A stretch of 64,000 bases of DNA from Neoroseomonas soli (GCF_018129065.1 NZ_JAAEDM010000007.1:1-64000); one strand, 5' to 3'. Counted from the first letter of the stretch, positions 45,995 to 55,471 are shown. Notes: a model not told the origin generated them from the letters alone. Translations and numbers: made by a program.

Positions 45995-46246
45995 TCAGCG
46001 CCGTAGCTGTTGAAGCCTGCCTGCGCAAAGCCTGCTTTCGATCCGACCCGATGCAAGGCAGGCCGCGACGGCGGCGCGGGTGAACGCATCGAGGCGCGCG
46101 TGTGGGCGCGTGGTGTCGTCGTCGATCCTCCGTGTCGCGATGGCCGCCATGTCGAGCGCATCCGGCGCGCGGCGCGCGCGAAGGGCGATCGCCGGGCCGC
46201 GCAGTGCGTACCCGGCCTCGGCGAAGCGCGCCACGCGATCTCTCAT
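45995..46246 (-). CDS. Small hypothetical protein upstream of the PLD gene
   Basis: An 83-residue frame whose stop codon is immediately followed by the PLD start (TGAATG), suggesting translational coupling. It is arginine- and alanine-rich with a patch IDDDTTRPHARLDAFTRAAV that looks helical, and no membrane segment or motif I recognise. A GTG two codons upstream is an alternative start. It fits the gap between prpF and the PLD gene exactly, but composition is only weakly gene-like. It could be a real leader protein or a remnant. Confidence 0.35.
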   Translation of the reverse strand: MRDRVARFAEAGYALRGPAIALRARRAPDALDMAAIATRRIDDDTTRPHARLDAFTRAAVAACLASGRIESRLCAGRLQQLRR

Positions 46247-46273
46247 GCACACGGGCAGGCCGGTCGCCGTCGT

Positions 46274-47455
46274 CTAGCCGACGAACGGCACGTGTACCCA
46301 GCCCTGCATCAGCACGCGGGCGCTGCGGCTCATGATGGCCTTGGTCACCGTCCACTGGCCGTCCACCCGCTTCGCCTGGGAGCCGACGCGCAACGTGCCC
46401 GAGGGGTGCCCGAAGCACACCGTCTCCCGCGCGCCGCCGCCGGCCGCCAGGTTCACGAGCGTGCCCGGGACGGCCGCTGCCGTGGCGATGGCGACCGAGG
46501 CGGTGCCCATCATGGCGTGGTGCAGCTTGCCCATGGAGACCGCACGCACCAGCAGGTCGATGTCTCCGGTGCCGATCCGCTTGCCGCTGGAGGCCACGTA
46601 GTCCTTCGGCCCCGCGACGAAGGCGATCTTGGGCGTGTGCTGGCGCCCGGCCGCCTCTTCGACCTTCTTGATCAGGCCCATGCGCACCGCGCCATGCGCG
46701 CGGATCGTCTCGAGGCGCGCGAGTGCCGCCGGATCGCCGTTGATGTCATCCTGCAACTCGGTGCCGCGATAGCCGAGCGCGTCGGCCTCGAGGAAGATCG
46801 TCGGGATGCCGGAATTGATCATGGTTGCCTTGAAGGTGCCGATGCCGGGCACCTCCAGCGTGTCCACCAGCTTGCCGGTGGGAAACATGGAGCCGCCGTC
46901 GCTGTCATCGGCCGGGTCCATGAACTCCAGCCGAACCTCGGCGGCCGGGAAGGTCACGCCATCCAGTTCGAAGTCGCCGGTCTCCTGCACCTCGCCGGCG
47001 GTCATCGGCACGTGGGAGATGATGGTCTTGCCGATATTGGCCTGCCAGATCCGCACGATGGCGATGCCGTCGCGCGGCACGCGGGCGGGATCGACCAGGC
47101 CATTGCGGATCGCGAAGGGGCCCACCGCTGCGGAGAGATTGCCGCAATTGCCGCTCCAGTCGACGAAGGGCTTGTCGATCGAGACCTGGCCGAAGAGGTA
47201 GTCCACATCGTGGTCCGGTCGCGTGCTGCGGCTGAGGATCACGGTCTTGCTGGTGCTGGATGTGGCCGCGCCCATGCCGTCGGTCTGCTTGCCGTAGGGA
47301 TCGGGGCTGCCGATCACGCGCAGCAACAGCCTGTCTCGGGCAGGGCCGGGGACCCGCGCCGCTTCCGGCAGGTCGTCCAGCACGAAGAAGACGCCCTTGC
47401 TGGTGCCGCCGCGCATGTAGGTGGCGGGGATCTTGATCTGCGGTGCGTGCGCCAT
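46274..47455 (-). CDS. prpF: 2-methylaconitate cis-trans isomerase PrpF
   Basis: A 393-residue isomerase of the diaminopimelate-epimerase-like fold. Together with AcnD it replaces PrpD in the methylcitrate cycle for propionate. Family blocks seen are IPATYMRGGTSKGVFF at the start, TDGMGAATSSTSKTVIL, DWSGNCGNLSAAVGPFA (with its cysteine near residue 103), INSGIPTIFLEADALGY and CFGHPSGTLRVGS. It is 74 bases downstream of acnD on the same strand, the usual pairing. prpB and prpC are not present in this window. Confidence 0.94.
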   Translation of the reverse strand: MAHAPQIKIPATYMRGGTSKGVFFVLDDLPEAARVPGPARDRLLLRVIGSPDPYGKQTDGMGAATSSTSKTVILSRSTRPDHDVDYLFGQVSIDKPFVDWSGNCGNLSAAVGPFAIRNGLVDPARVPRDGIAIVRIWQANIGKTIISHVPMTAGEVQETGDFELDGVTFPAAEVRLEFMDPADDSDGGSMFPTGKLVDTLEVPGIGTFKATMINSGIPTIFLEADALGYRGTELQDDINGDPAALARLETIRAHGAVRMGLIKKVEEAAGRQHTPKIAFVAGPKDYVASSGKRIGTGDIDLLVRAVSMGKLHHAMMGTASVAIATAAAVPGTLVNLAAGGGARETVCFGHPSGTLRVGSQAKRVDGQWTVTKAIMSRSARVLMQGWVHVPFVG

Positions 47456-47529
47456 GATTGCTTCCTGGGGATGGCGATGAACGGGGAAGGCCGCGCGCCG
47501 GCGCCCGCGAAGGCGCCGGTGCAGCGGGG

Positions 47530-50142
47530 TCAGCTCACCTGGCGGCCCTGCGGCGCGGCCTCGGCTTCGAGGAAGTCCTGCGCGAAGCGCTGCAGCACGC
47601 CGCCGGCCTCGTAGATCGAGACTTCCTCCGCGGTGTCGAGGCGGCAGGTCACCGGCACCTGCTCGGTCTTGCCGTCGCGGCGATGGATGACCAGCGTCAG
47701 GTCCGCGCGCGGCGTGCGCGCGCCGATGACGTCATAGGTCTCGGTGCCGTCGAGACCGAGCGTCAGCCGGCTGGTGCCCGGCTTGAACTCGAGCGGCAAC
47801 ACGCCCATGCCGATCAGGTTGGTGCGGTGGATGCGCTCGAAGCCCTCGGCGACGATGGCCTCGACGCCTGCGAGACGCACGCCCTTCGCGGCCCAATCGC
47901 GGGAGGAGCCCTGGCCGTAATCGGCGCCAGCCACGATGATCAGCGACTGCTTGCGCGCCATGTAGGTCTCGATCGCTTCCCACATGCGCATGACCTTGCC
48001 CTCGGGCTCGACGCGCGCGAGCGAGCCCTGCTTCACGCTGCCGTCCTCCTTACGGACCATCTCGTTGAAGAGCTTCGGGTTCGCGAAGGTCGCGCGCTGC
48101 GCCGTCAGGTGGTCGCCGCGATGGGTGGCATAGGAGTTAAAGTCCTCCTCCGGCAAACCCATCTTCGCGAGGTACTCGCCCGCCGCGCTGTCGAGCATGA
48201 TGGCATTGGACGGCGAGAGGTGGTCGGTGGTGATGTTGTCGCCGAGCACCGCGAGCGGTCGCATGCCGCGCAGCGCGCGCTCCCCGGCGAGTGCACCTTC
48301 CCAGTAGGGCGGGCGGCGGATGTAGGTGCTCTGCGGACGCCAGTCGTAAAGCGGGCTGACCTTCTTCCGCGCGCCCTTGTTGCCGAACATCGGGGCATAG
48401 ACCTTGCGGAACTGCTCGGGCTTCACCGCCGCGGCGACGACGGCGTCGATCTCCTCGTCGCTCGGCCAGATGTCCTTGAGGCGGATCTCCTTGCCGCTGG
48501 CATCCACGCCGAGCACGTCGCGCTCGATGTCGAAGCGGATGGTGCCGGCGATGGCGTAGGCGACGACCAGCGGCGGCGATGCGAGGAAGGCCTGCTTCGC
48601 GTAAGGGTGGATGCGGCCGTCGAAGTTGCGGTTCCCCGAGAGCACCGCCGTTGCGTAGAGATCGCGGTCGATGATCTCCTGCTGGATCTTCGGATCGAGC
48701 GCGCCGGACATGCCGTTGCAGGTGGTGCAGGCGAAGGCGACGATGCCGAAGCCGAGTTTCTCGAGATCCGAGGTCAGCCCGGCCTCATCGAGATACAGCG
48801 CCACGGCCTTGGACCCAGGCGCGAGCGAGGACTTCACCCAGGGCTTGCGCGCCAGGCCGGCGCGGTTCGCGTTGCGCGCCAGAAGGCCGGCGGCGATCAC
48901 GTTGCGTGGGTTGGACGTGTTGGTGCAACTGGTGATCGCGGCAATGATCACGGCGCCATCCGGCATCAGGCTGCCTTCCTGCGCCACCGGCGCCGCGATG
49001 CCGCGCGCGGCGAGGTCCGAGACCGGCAGCCGGCGATGCGGGTTGGACGGGCCCGCGAGCGTGCGCACCACGGTGGACAGGTCGAAGCGCAGCACGCGCT
49101 CGTACTGCACCTTTGCCAGCGTATCCGACCACAGCCCGGTGCTCTTGGCGTAGGTCTCGACCAACCTCACCTGCGCATCCTCGCGGCCTGTCAGGCGCAG
49201 GTAGTCGATGGTCTGCCGGTCGATGGAGAACATCGCGGCGGTCGCGCCGTACTCCGGCGCCATGTTGGAGATGGTCGCGCGGTCGCCGAGCGTCAGGCTC
49301 GACGCCCCCGGGCCGTAGAATTCGAGATAGGCGCCGACGACCCTTTCCTTCCGCAGGAACTCGGTCAGTGTCAGCACGATGTCGGTCGCGGTGATGCCGG
49401 GCTGCGCCTTGCCCGTTAGTTCCACGCCCACGATGTCCGGCAGCCGCATCCAGGACGCGCGGCCGAGCATGACGTTCTCGGCCTCGAGCCCGCCGACGCC
49501 GATCGCGATCACGCCGAGCGCATCGACATGCGGCGTGTGGCTGTCCGTGCCGACCAGCGTGTCGGGGAAGGCCACACCATCCTGCGTGTAGATGACCGGC
49601 GACATCCGCTCCAGGTTGATCTGGTGCATGATGCCGTTGCCGGGCGGCACGATCTCCATGTTCTCGAAGGCATGGCGCGTCCACTCGATGAAGTGGAAGC
49701 GGTCCTCGTTGCGGCGGTCCTCGATGGCGCGGTTCTTCGCGAAGGCGTCCTTCTCGAAGCCTGCGTGCTCCACCGCCAGCGAGTGGTCGACGATGAGCTG
49801 CACCGGCACGACCGGGTTCACCTTGGACGGGTCGCCGCCCTTCTCCGCGATGGCGTCGCGCAGGCCGGCGAGGTCGACCAGCGCGGTCTGGCCGAGGATG
49901 TCGTGGCAGACGACGCGCGCCGGATACCACGGAAAATCGACGTCCCGCTTGCGCTCGATCAGCTGCTTCAGCGCATCCGTCAGCAGCGCAGGATCACAGC
50001 GGCGCACCAGGTTCTCGGCCAGCACGCGGGAGGTGTAGGGCAGGCCCTCATAGGCGCCGGGCGCAATCGCCTCGACCGCGGCGCGCGCATCGAAATAGTC
50101 GAGCCCGGTGCCGGGCAGGGGCTTGCGGTATTGCGTATTCAT
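47530..50142 (-). CDS. acnD: Fe/S-dependent 2-methylisocitrate dehydratase AcnD
   Basis: An 870-residue aconitase-family enzyme dehydrating 2-methylcitrate to 2-methylaconitate. The 4Fe-4S ligands are in TSCTNTSNPRNV and ACTTCNGMSG. Earlier blocks include DSHTPHVDALGVIAIGVGG. The swivelling C-terminal domain has DNITTDHLSPSNAI, GADYGQGSSRDWAAKG and RIHRTNLIGMGVLPL. Length and adjacency to prpF separate it from AcnA. The start overlaps the stop of the GntR gene by four bases, so the regulator is first in the operon. Confidence 0.94.
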   Translation of the reverse strand: MNTQYRKPLPGTGLDYFDARAAVEAIAPGAYEGLPYTSRVLAENLVRRCDPALLTDALKQLIERKRDVDFPWYPARVVCHDILGQTALVDLAGLRDAIAEKGGDPSKVNPVVPVQLIVDHSLAVEHAGFEKDAFAKNRAIEDRRNEDRFHFIEWTRHAFENMEIVPPGNGIMHQINLERMSPVIYTQDGVAFPDTLVGTDSHTPHVDALGVIAIGVGGLEAENVMLGRASWMRLPDIVGVELTGKAQPGITATDIVLTLTEFLRKERVVGAYLEFYGPGASSLTLGDRATISNMAPEYGATAAMFSIDRQTIDYLRLTGREDAQVRLVETYAKSTGLWSDTLAKVQYERVLRFDLSTVVRTLAGPSNPHRRLPVSDLAARGIAAPVAQEGSLMPDGAVIIAAITSCTNTSNPRNVIAAGLLARNANRAGLARKPWVKSSLAPGSKAVALYLDEAGLTSDLEKLGFGIVAFACTTCNGMSGALDPKIQQEIIDRDLYATAVLSGNRNFDGRIHPYAKQAFLASPPLVVAYAIAGTIRFDIERDVLGVDASGKEIRLKDIWPSDEEIDAVVAAAVKPEQFRKVYAPMFGNKGARKKVSPLYDWRPQSTYIRRPPYWEGALAGERALRGMRPLAVLGDNITTDHLSPSNAIMLDSAAGEYLAKMGLPEEDFNSYATHRGDHLTAQRATFANPKLFNEMVRKEDGSVKQGSLARVEPEGKVMRMWEAIETYMARKQSLIIVAGADYGQGSSRDWAAKGVRLAGVEAIVAEGFERIHRTNLIGMGVLPLEFKPGTSRLTLGLDGTETYDVIGARTPRADLTLVIHRRDGKTEQVPVTCRLDTAEEVSIYEAGGVLQRFAQDFLEAEAAPQGRQVS

Positions 50143-50849
50143 GGCTCGCTCCGCGCCGGGTTGGCCCCGGCGATCTGTCGTTCGATGTTGAGGCGGGATG
50201 CACGGATGTGCCGGCGCATCAGCAGTTCCGCCAGTTCGCCGTCGCCATCGGCGATGGCGTCGAGAATGCGGTGATGCTCGGCATAGGCCTGCCGCGGACG
50301 ATGCGGAGAGGCCGAGTACTGGATGCGGTACATGCGCGCGAGTTGGTAAAGCTCGTCGCAGAGCAGGCGGAACAGCATCTGGTTCCCACTGCCCTGCACG
50401 ATGCGGTAGTGGAAGTCGTAGTCGCCTTCCTGCTGGTAGTAGCCGCGCCCGGCCTGGAAGGCCTCGTCGCGCTCATGCGCCAGCAGCACGCGGCGCAATT
50501 CCTCGACCTGCTCGGGCCGCATGCGTTCCGCCGCCAGGCGGCAGGCGGTGCCCTCGAGCGCTTCGCGGATCTCGTAGAGTTCGCTCAGTTCCTGCCGGCT
50601 CAGCGAGACGACGCGCGCGCCCACATGGGGCACGCGCACGAGCAGCTTCTGGCCCTCGAGCCGGTGCAGGGCTTCCCGCAGCGGGCCGCGGCTGATGCCG
50701 TAGGCGCGGGCCAGTTCAGGCTCGGAGATCTTGCTGCCCGGCGCGATGTCGCCCTTGACGATGGCTGACTGGATCTGCCGGAAGGCGTGCTCGGAGAGCG
50801 TCTCGCCCTCGGCCGCAGCGTCGATCGGCAATGCAAGGATTTTGTTCAT
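50139..50849 (-). CDS. GntR/FadR-family regulator of the methylcitrate genes
   Basis: A 236-residue regulator. Residues about 16-80 are the GntR winged helix (IQSAIVKGDIAPGSKISEPE, then YGISRGPLREALHRLEGQKL). An FCD helical ligand domain follows (ELYEIREALEGTACRLAAER, with DFHYRIV as a metal-binding type histidine). It is translationally coupled to acnD, so it is the expected propionate or methylcitrate-responsive regulator. TGTCGACA three bases before its start codon and a longer copy 62 bases upstream are probable operators. No ribosome site is evident. Confidence 0.88.
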   Translation of the reverse strand: MNKILALPIDAAAEGETLSEHAFRQIQSAIVKGDIAPGSKISEPELARAYGISRGPLREALHRLEGQKLLVRVPHVGARVVSLSRQELSELYEIREALEGTACRLAAERMRPEQVEELRRVLLAHERDEAFQAGRGYYQQEGDYDFHYRIVQGSGNQMLFRLLCDELYQLARMYRIQYSASPHRPRQAYAEHHRILDAIADGDGELAELLMRRHIRASRLNIERQIAGANPARSEP

Positions 50850-50925
50850 AGTGTCGACAGTTCTGTGACCATCACACGAAAAATGTCGGATATAGACTGC
50901 CAGAACCGAAGATTGTCGACAATAG
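50850..50925. promoter_or_regulatory. Paired TGTCGACA operators upstream of the GntR-acnD-prpF operon
   Basis: TGTCGACA at 50852-50859 and the 12-bp perfect palindrome ATTGTCGACAAT at 50912-50923 have centres 62 bp apart. The first touches the start codon of the GntR gene, so occupancy would block expression; the second lies upstream at a promoter-like distance. TGT...ACA half-sites are typical of FadR-subfamily GntR proteins. Binding is inferred from symmetry and position. Confidence 0.65.
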
Positions 50926-51039
50926 GGGCGCGGTTCCTGGCAATGGTCTGGATCCATAGGCGAGATCCCGGCCAAGCGATACGTCGCGCGCGATGCCGTC
51001 GCGCTCATCCGCTGGCGCGTCTTGCCGGCCGTGAAGTCC

Positions 51040-51249
51040 CTTGACCGACACAGGAGCATCAACGCGATGGCCGGGGCATTCTTCGCCACCCTCGAATGCG
51101 AGTTGTTCGACCGGCGCCGCTTTTGCTCCCAGGCCGCGGCCCGCATGGCCGTCTTCCAATGCATCGGGAGCTTCGACAATCCGGCCAGGCGGCACTCGTC
51201 CCAGGGCTACGTCCCGCCCATCGAATACGAAGCGACGGACATGGCCGTG
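51040..51249 (+). pseudogene. IS3-family transposase C-terminal remnant
   Basis: The translation includes NAMAGAFFATLECELFDRRR, then AVFQCIGSFDNPARRHSSQG and YVPPIEYE. This is clearly the end of an IS3-type OrfB (intact copies read DNAMAESFFATLK... and YN..RRHSALGY.SP..FE). The rest of the integrase domain, the catalytic DDE residues upstream and OrfA are missing, and the frame continues past the natural end. It is a decayed insertion between the GntR and sugar dehydrogenase genes. The remaining intergenic sequence (50926-51039, 51250-51610) shows no gene; an inverted repeat CCTATC/GATAGG lies at 51348-51369. Confidence 0.75.
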
Positions 51250-51610
51250 ACGGATGGATCCCTACCCGACAACCATCCGCTGATACAGGGTAATTGCAGT
51301 ATCGAATACACCGCGTGCCGAATACAACACCCACCGACTGGCACAGACCTATCTATAGGCCTGGATAGGGACTTTGCCATTGCTCGTGGCGCCGACCGAC
51401 CTCTGTGCCAGCACGATGCAAACTGAAGCGCCGCGCCCGCAATGGAGACCGCAGGTGCAAGGGAACAGATCGCAATCCGCGCATGTGCGGTGCAGCAGCG
51501 CGCAATGCTGTGATTGACGATCTGTCCACGCAGTCCGGCCTTGCCGCGCCCGACGTTTCGTCATTCCATTCATCGCCAACGCCCGGAACGGGCAGCAGGG
51601 AGAGAACGCC

Positions 51611-52822
51611 ATGACAATGAGACGTCTTCTGCTTGGCCTGGCCGTGGCGCTCGCCGCGGGTCCGGCTCTCGCTCAGCAGCCGGCGGTGCCCGGTTGGGCA
51701 GTCGGTCGCCCTGAGGGCTCTACCCTTGCCCCCCACGCACCGCGCCTGACGGTGACGCCCCCGGATCAGGTGCCGGTCGGCGCGCTGCGCCTGCCGCCGG
51801 GCTTCCAGGCGGAAGTCTTCGCGCATGGCATTCCCGGCGCGCGCATGATGGCCGAAGGCCCGAACGGCACGATCTTCGCCGGCACGCGCGCGATCGGCCG
51901 CGTCTACGCGATTTCCCGGAACCCGGACGGCACGACGCGCACGCGGATCATCGCTCAGGGCCTGGCGCAACCGAACGGCCTGGTGATGATCGGCAACAGC
52001 CTCTACGTGCTCGCGGTCAACCGGGTGCTGCGCTACGACAATATCGAGGCGAACCTCGACAACGTGCCGGCGCCGGTCGAACTGACGCAGGCCTTCGGAT
52101 TGCCGACCGACGCCGACCACGGCGGCAACCATTCCTGGAAGTTTGCGGCGCTGGGACCCGACGGGCGGATCTATACGAATGTCGGCATGAACTGCAATAT
52201 CTGCGAGACAGACCGCGACCGCTTCGCGCTGCTCGTCTCCTTCAATCCCGACGGCAGCGACCGGCGCATCGAGGCCCGTGGCGTGCGCAACAGCGTCGGC
52301 ATGGCGCACCACCCGGTGACGCGCGAACTCTGGGCCACCAATAACGGTCGCGACTGGGCCGGCAATGACTGGCCGAACGACACTCTGCACCGCGTGCGGC
52401 GCATGGGCGAGGATCACGGCTTCCCGTTCTGCTCCAGCGGCTCGGCGGATCCGCAGTTCAACGCGGGACGCAATTGCAGCGAGTTCGTGCAGCCGGCCGC
52501 TCTGCTCGGGCCGCACGTCGCCTCGCTCGGCATGCGCTTCTACACCGGCACCATGTTCCCCGAGGCCTACCGGAACCAGATCTTCATCGCCCGCCGCGGG
52601 TCCTGGAACCGTGAGAGGCTGACCGGCTACGACGTGGTCGTCGCGCATCTCGACGCACAGGGTAACGTGACGCGGCTCGAGGAATTCATGACCGGCCTGC
52701 GTGACGACGCCAACCAGCGCTTCCTCGATCGGCCGGTGGATGTGCACGTGATGCGCGACGGTTCGCTGCTCGTCTCCGGCGAGCAGATGGGGGCAATCTA
52801 TCGCATCACCTATCGCCGGTGA
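51611..52822 (+). CDS. PQQ-type sugar (sorbosone/aldose) dehydrogenase, secreted
   Basis: A 403-residue beta-propeller protein with a Sec signal peptide (residues 1-21, RLLLGLAVALAAGPALA then QQ). It resembles the soluble glucose/sorbosone dehydrogenase group: LRLPPGFQAEVFAHGIPGAR at the start, NHSWKFAALGPDGRIYTNVG near residue 180, VRNSVGMAHHPVTRELWATN near residue 230, and DGSLLVSGEQMGAIYRITY at the end. It would oxidise an aldose or aldehyde in the periplasm. The coupled cytochrome gene and the pqq operon nearby support PQQ use, but the substrate is not determined. GGGAGAG precedes the start. Confidence 0.82.
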   Translation: MTMRRLLLGLAVALAAGPALAQQPAVPGWAVGRPEGSTLAPHAPRLTVTPPDQVPVGALRLPPGFQAEVFAHGIPGARMMAEGPNGTIFAGTRAIGRVYAISRNPDGTTRTRIIAQGLAQPNGLVMIGNSLYVLAVNRVLRYDNIEANLDNVPAPVELTQAFGLPTDADHGGNHSWKFAALGPDGRIYTNVGMNCNICETDRDRFALLVSFNPDGSDRRIEARGVRNSVGMAHHPVTRELWATNNGRDWAGNDWPNDTLHRVRRMGEDHGFPFCSSGSADPQFNAGRNCSEFVQPAALLGPHVASLGMRFYTGTMFPEAYRNQIFIARRGSWNRERLTGYDVVVAHLDAQGNVTRLEEFMTGLRDDANQRFLDRPVDVHVMRDGSLLVSGEQMGAIYRITYRR

Positions 52823-53409
52823 GGCCAGGTCACCTGCTGGCGGCGGCCGTCCTGGCCGCCGCCCTTCCGCACACGGCCCCTGCGCAGGATGCCGCGCGCG
52901 GCGCCGGACTCGCGGCGGACCGATGCTCCGCCTGCCATGGCGCCGACGGGCGCAGCCAGATCCCGGACATCCCCTCGCTCGCCGGTCAGCAGGCCGGCTT
53001 CATCACCCTGCAGATGATCCTGATCCGGGAGGGGATTCGCCACGTGCCCGCGATGGCCGCCGTCGCGCAGGGCATGCCGGACAGGGACATCGAGGACCTC
53101 GCGGCCTATTTCGCGAGCCTGCCTCCCGCTCCGCCCGAGGATCGCCGGCCGCGCGACGCCGCACTCGCTTCCGCCGGGGAGGCACTGATCGGGCCGCGCC
53201 TATGTGGCGTGTGCCACCTGCCCAGCCTCACCGGGCGCGACCAGATCCCGCGCATCGTCGCCCAGCATGAGGATTATCTGGCGCGGGCGATGACCGAATA
53301 CCGCGATGGCCGGCGCGTCGGCGCCGATGCGCAGATGAACGGCGCCATGGTCGGCCTGTCGGATGCCGATATCGCCGCGCTCGCGCATTACCTCGCGCAT
53401 CGGGACTGA
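52819..53409 (+). CDS. Periplasmic diheme cytochrome c (c4-like)
   Basis: A 196-residue secreted protein with a short signal peptide (residues 1-22, ending APAQD) and two class I cytochrome domains. Heme sites are CSACH (C36, C39, H40) and CGVCH (C129, C132, H133). Axial methionine candidates are in VPAMAAVA and QMNGAM. The start is GTG overlapping the dehydrogenase stop (GTGA), so the two are made together and the cytochrome is the likely electron acceptor. It converges with pqqE, 21 bases away. Confidence 0.88.
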   Translation: MRPGHLLAAAVLAAALPHTAPAQDAARGAGLAADRCSACHGADGRSQIPDIPSLAGQQAGFITLQMILIREGIRHVPAMAAVAQGMPDRDIEDLAAYFASLPPAPPEDRRPRDAALASAGEALIGPRLCGVCHLPSLTGRDQIPRIVAQHEDYLARAMTEYRDGRRVGADAQMNGAMVGLSDADIAALAHYLAHRD

Positions 53410-53430
53410 GCCGCGAGGCCGCAGCGCGGT

Positions 53431-54498
53431 TCAGCCGAACTCCCGGTAGCGGAAGCCGGCCGTGCCGGCTTCGGCCAGTGCCGCGGCGAGGAGCGCATGG
53501 TGCGGCGACAGGGCGCAGGCGGGATCCGTCGCCGCGGCATCGCCGGTCAGGGCGAAGGCCTGGCAGCGGCAGCCGCCCCAATCGCGTTCGGCGCGCTCGC
53601 AGCCGCGGCATGGTTCGGGCATCCAATCGGTGCCGCGGAAGCGGTTGAAGGCCTCGCTCTCCTCCCAGGCAGCACGGAGCGAGGTGTCGCGCACGTTCGG
53701 GAACACCATGCCGCTGATGGATTCCGCCGCGTGACAGGGCAGCACGCGCCCGGCCGGTGAGACGGCAAGGAATGCATTGCCCCAGCCACCCATGCAGGCC
53801 TTGGGACGTGCGGCGTGGTAGTCGGGCACGACGTAGTCGATGACCAGCCGGCCGCGATGTGCCTCGCGCGCCGCGACCACGACCCGCGTCGCTTCGTCGA
53901 GTTGCCCACGCGTCGGCAGCAGCGCGTCCCGGTTGATCAGCGCCCATCCGTAGTACTGCACATGCGCGACCTCGAGCCGCGCGGCGCCCCAGGCCAGTGC
54001 CGTCTCGATCAGCAGCGGAAGGTTGTGCAGGTTCTGCCGATGGACGACAGCATTGAGCGTCAGCGGCAGTCCGGCCTCCACCACGACGCGCGCCGCGGCC
54101 TCCTTCCGCGCATGGGCGCCCTTCATGCCGCCGATGCGCTCGGCGCCCGCAGGTTCGGCGTCCTGCACGGAGAGCTGGACGTGGTCGAGGCCCGCCGCCT
54201 TGAGCCGAGCCAGAAGCGGCGCGTCGAGCAGCACGCCCGCGGTGATCAGGTTGGTGTAGAGGCCGGCGCTGTGAGCCGCGGCGGTAATTTCGACGATGTC
54301 GCGGCGCGCGGTGGGCTCCCCGCCGGAGAGATGCACCTGGAGGCACCCGATCGCGGCGGCTTCATCGAAGACTCGGGCCCATTCCTCCGTCGTCAGTTCG
54401 GCGGAGGCGCGCGTGAGCTCGACCGGATTCGAGCAGTAGGGACACCGCAGCGGACAGCGATGCGTGAGCTCGGCCAGCAGTGCGAGCGGGGGCTTCAT
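53431..54498 (-). CDS. pqqE: PQQ biosynthesis radical SAM protein PqqE
   Basis: A 355-residue radical SAM enzyme that, with PqqD, joins the glutamate and tyrosine side chains of PqqA. The SAM cluster is C15-x3-C19-x2-C22 in [34 protein letters not shown] is the next SAM block. A C-terminal SPASM domain supplies more cysteines ([28 protein letters not shown]). The start overlaps pqqD by four bases. It is the last gene of the operon. Confidence 0.95.
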   Translation of the reverse strand: MKPPLALLAELTHRCPLRCPYCSNPVELTRASAELTTEEWARVFDEAAAIGCLQVHLSGGEPTARRDIVEITAAAHSAGLYTNLITAGVLLDAPLLARLKAAGLDHVQLSVQDAEPAGAERIGGMKGAHARKEAAARVVVEAGLPLTLNAVVHRQNLHNLPLLIETALAWGAARLEVAHVQYYGWALINRDALLPTRGQLDEATRVVVAAREAHRGRLVIDYVVPDYHAARPKACMGGWGNAFLAVSPAGRVLPCHAAESISGMVFPNVRDTSLRAAWEESEAFNRFRGTDWMPEPCRGCERAERDWGGCRCQAFALTGDAAATDPACALSPHHALLAAALAEAGTAGFRYREFG

Positions 54499-54752
54499 CC
54501 CGCCAGCGCCCCGCGCGCCACCAGGTCGTCGAGCATCGCGCGGACATCAGTCGCAATGATGTCGCGCGGTGCGTCGAACTTCGCTGCGAGAGCATCCACG
54601 ATGGCATCGACATCGCGCGCCCCGTCGACCAGGCGCAGCACTTCCAGCGCCGTCTCATCCGGCACGAACATCCGCTCCGGCGCCATGACGATCCAACGCG
54701 CGCGCGCCTGGTCATGATGCAGGCGCACGCCGGGGGCGAAGCGCGGCGTCAT
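54495..54752 (-). CDS. pqqD: PQQ biosynthesis peptide chaperone PqqD
   Basis: An 85-residue RRE-fold peptide chaperone that presents PqqA to PqqE. It contains [40 protein letters not shown] and [10 protein letters not shown], the usual three blocks. It overlaps pqqC and pqqE by four bases on each side. Start ATG at 54752 gives the typical length. Confidence 0.93.
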   Translation of the reverse strand: MTPRFAPGVRLHHDQARARWIVMAPERMFVPDETALEVLRLVDGARDVDAIVDALAAKFDAPRDIIATDVRAMLDDLVARGALAG

Positions 54753-55471
54753 GGCCGGAAGGCACCCGGCGGCGGAAGGCCGGGCGCCACATAGGCGAAG
54801 TGCAGCGCGTCGAGCTGCGCCCAGAGCAGGTCGCACTTGAAGCGCAACGCCGCGAGGACCTGTTCCTGCCGTTCCGCCGTGTCGGCGTGCTCCTTCACGT
54901 AGGAGAGCGCGAAGGCGACGTCCTGCGGCGCCTGCGTCAGCCGCGGCGTGAAGTAGGCGAGTGTCTGCTCGGTCACGAAATCGTAGTTCCGCAGCATGCC
55001 CGAAACGCGCTGGGAGATGATGTTGGGCGAAAACATCTCGGTCAGCGAGGAGGCGATCGCCTCGAGCAGCGTCTTCTCCCGCACGAAGCGCACATAGGCG
55101 TCCACGGCGAAGCGCGTCGCGGGCAGAAGACCCTCGAGCGAGACGACATGGTAGCGATCGAGCCCGAGACCATCCGTCAGCGCGAGCCAGCGCTCGACAC
55201 CACCCGGATGCACGCCGTCCCCGTCATGGTCCACCAGCCGGCGGCGCCATTCGCGGCGCAGTTCCGGCGTGGGAAGCCGCGCCAGCAGGGAGGCATCCTT
55301 CGCCGGAATGGAGGCCTGGTAGTAGTAGCGGTTCAGCGCCCAGGCCTGGACCTGGCCCTTCGTCAGCTTGCCGCCATGCAGCATGTGATGGAATGGATGG
55401 TGGATGTGGTAGCGCTCTTCCCCGATCGCGCGCAGCGCGGCCTCGAGACCATCGGGCGACAGGATGCTCAC
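54749..55471 (-). CDS. pqqC: Pyrroloquinoline-quinone synthase PqqC
   Basis: A 240-residue helical oxidase carrying out the last ring closure and oxidations of PQQ without a metal. Conserved stretches are YHIHHPFHHMLHGGKLTKGQ, QAWALNRYYYQASIPAKDA, HDGDGVHPGGVERWL and MFSPNIISQRVSGMLRNYDF. It begins with GTG at 55471, overlapping the pqqB stop (GTGA); no in-frame ATG fits. Length equals characterised PqqC within a few residues. Confidence 0.94.
   Translation of the reverse strand: MSILSPDGLEAALRAIGEERYHIHHPFHHMLHGGKLTKGQVQAWALNRYYYQASIPAKDASLLARLPTPELRREWRRRLVDHDGDGVHPGGVERWLALTDGLGLDRYHVVSLEGLLPATRFAVDAYVRFVREKTLLEAIASSLTEMFSPNIISQRVSGMLRNYDFVTEQTLAYFTPRLTQAPQDVAFALSYVKEHADTAERQEQVLAALRFKCDLLWAQLDALHFAYVAPGLPPPGAFRP

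Noticed and set aside
45972-46418. A 148-residue minus-strand frame overlapping the prpF 3' end
   Set aside because: It overlaps both prpF and the PLD start and has antisense-like composition; the shorter 83-residue frame fits the gap better.
47458-49419. A 653-residue plus-strand frame opposite acnD
   Set aside because: AcnD on the minus strand has complete iron-sulphur motifs. The opposite frame has none.
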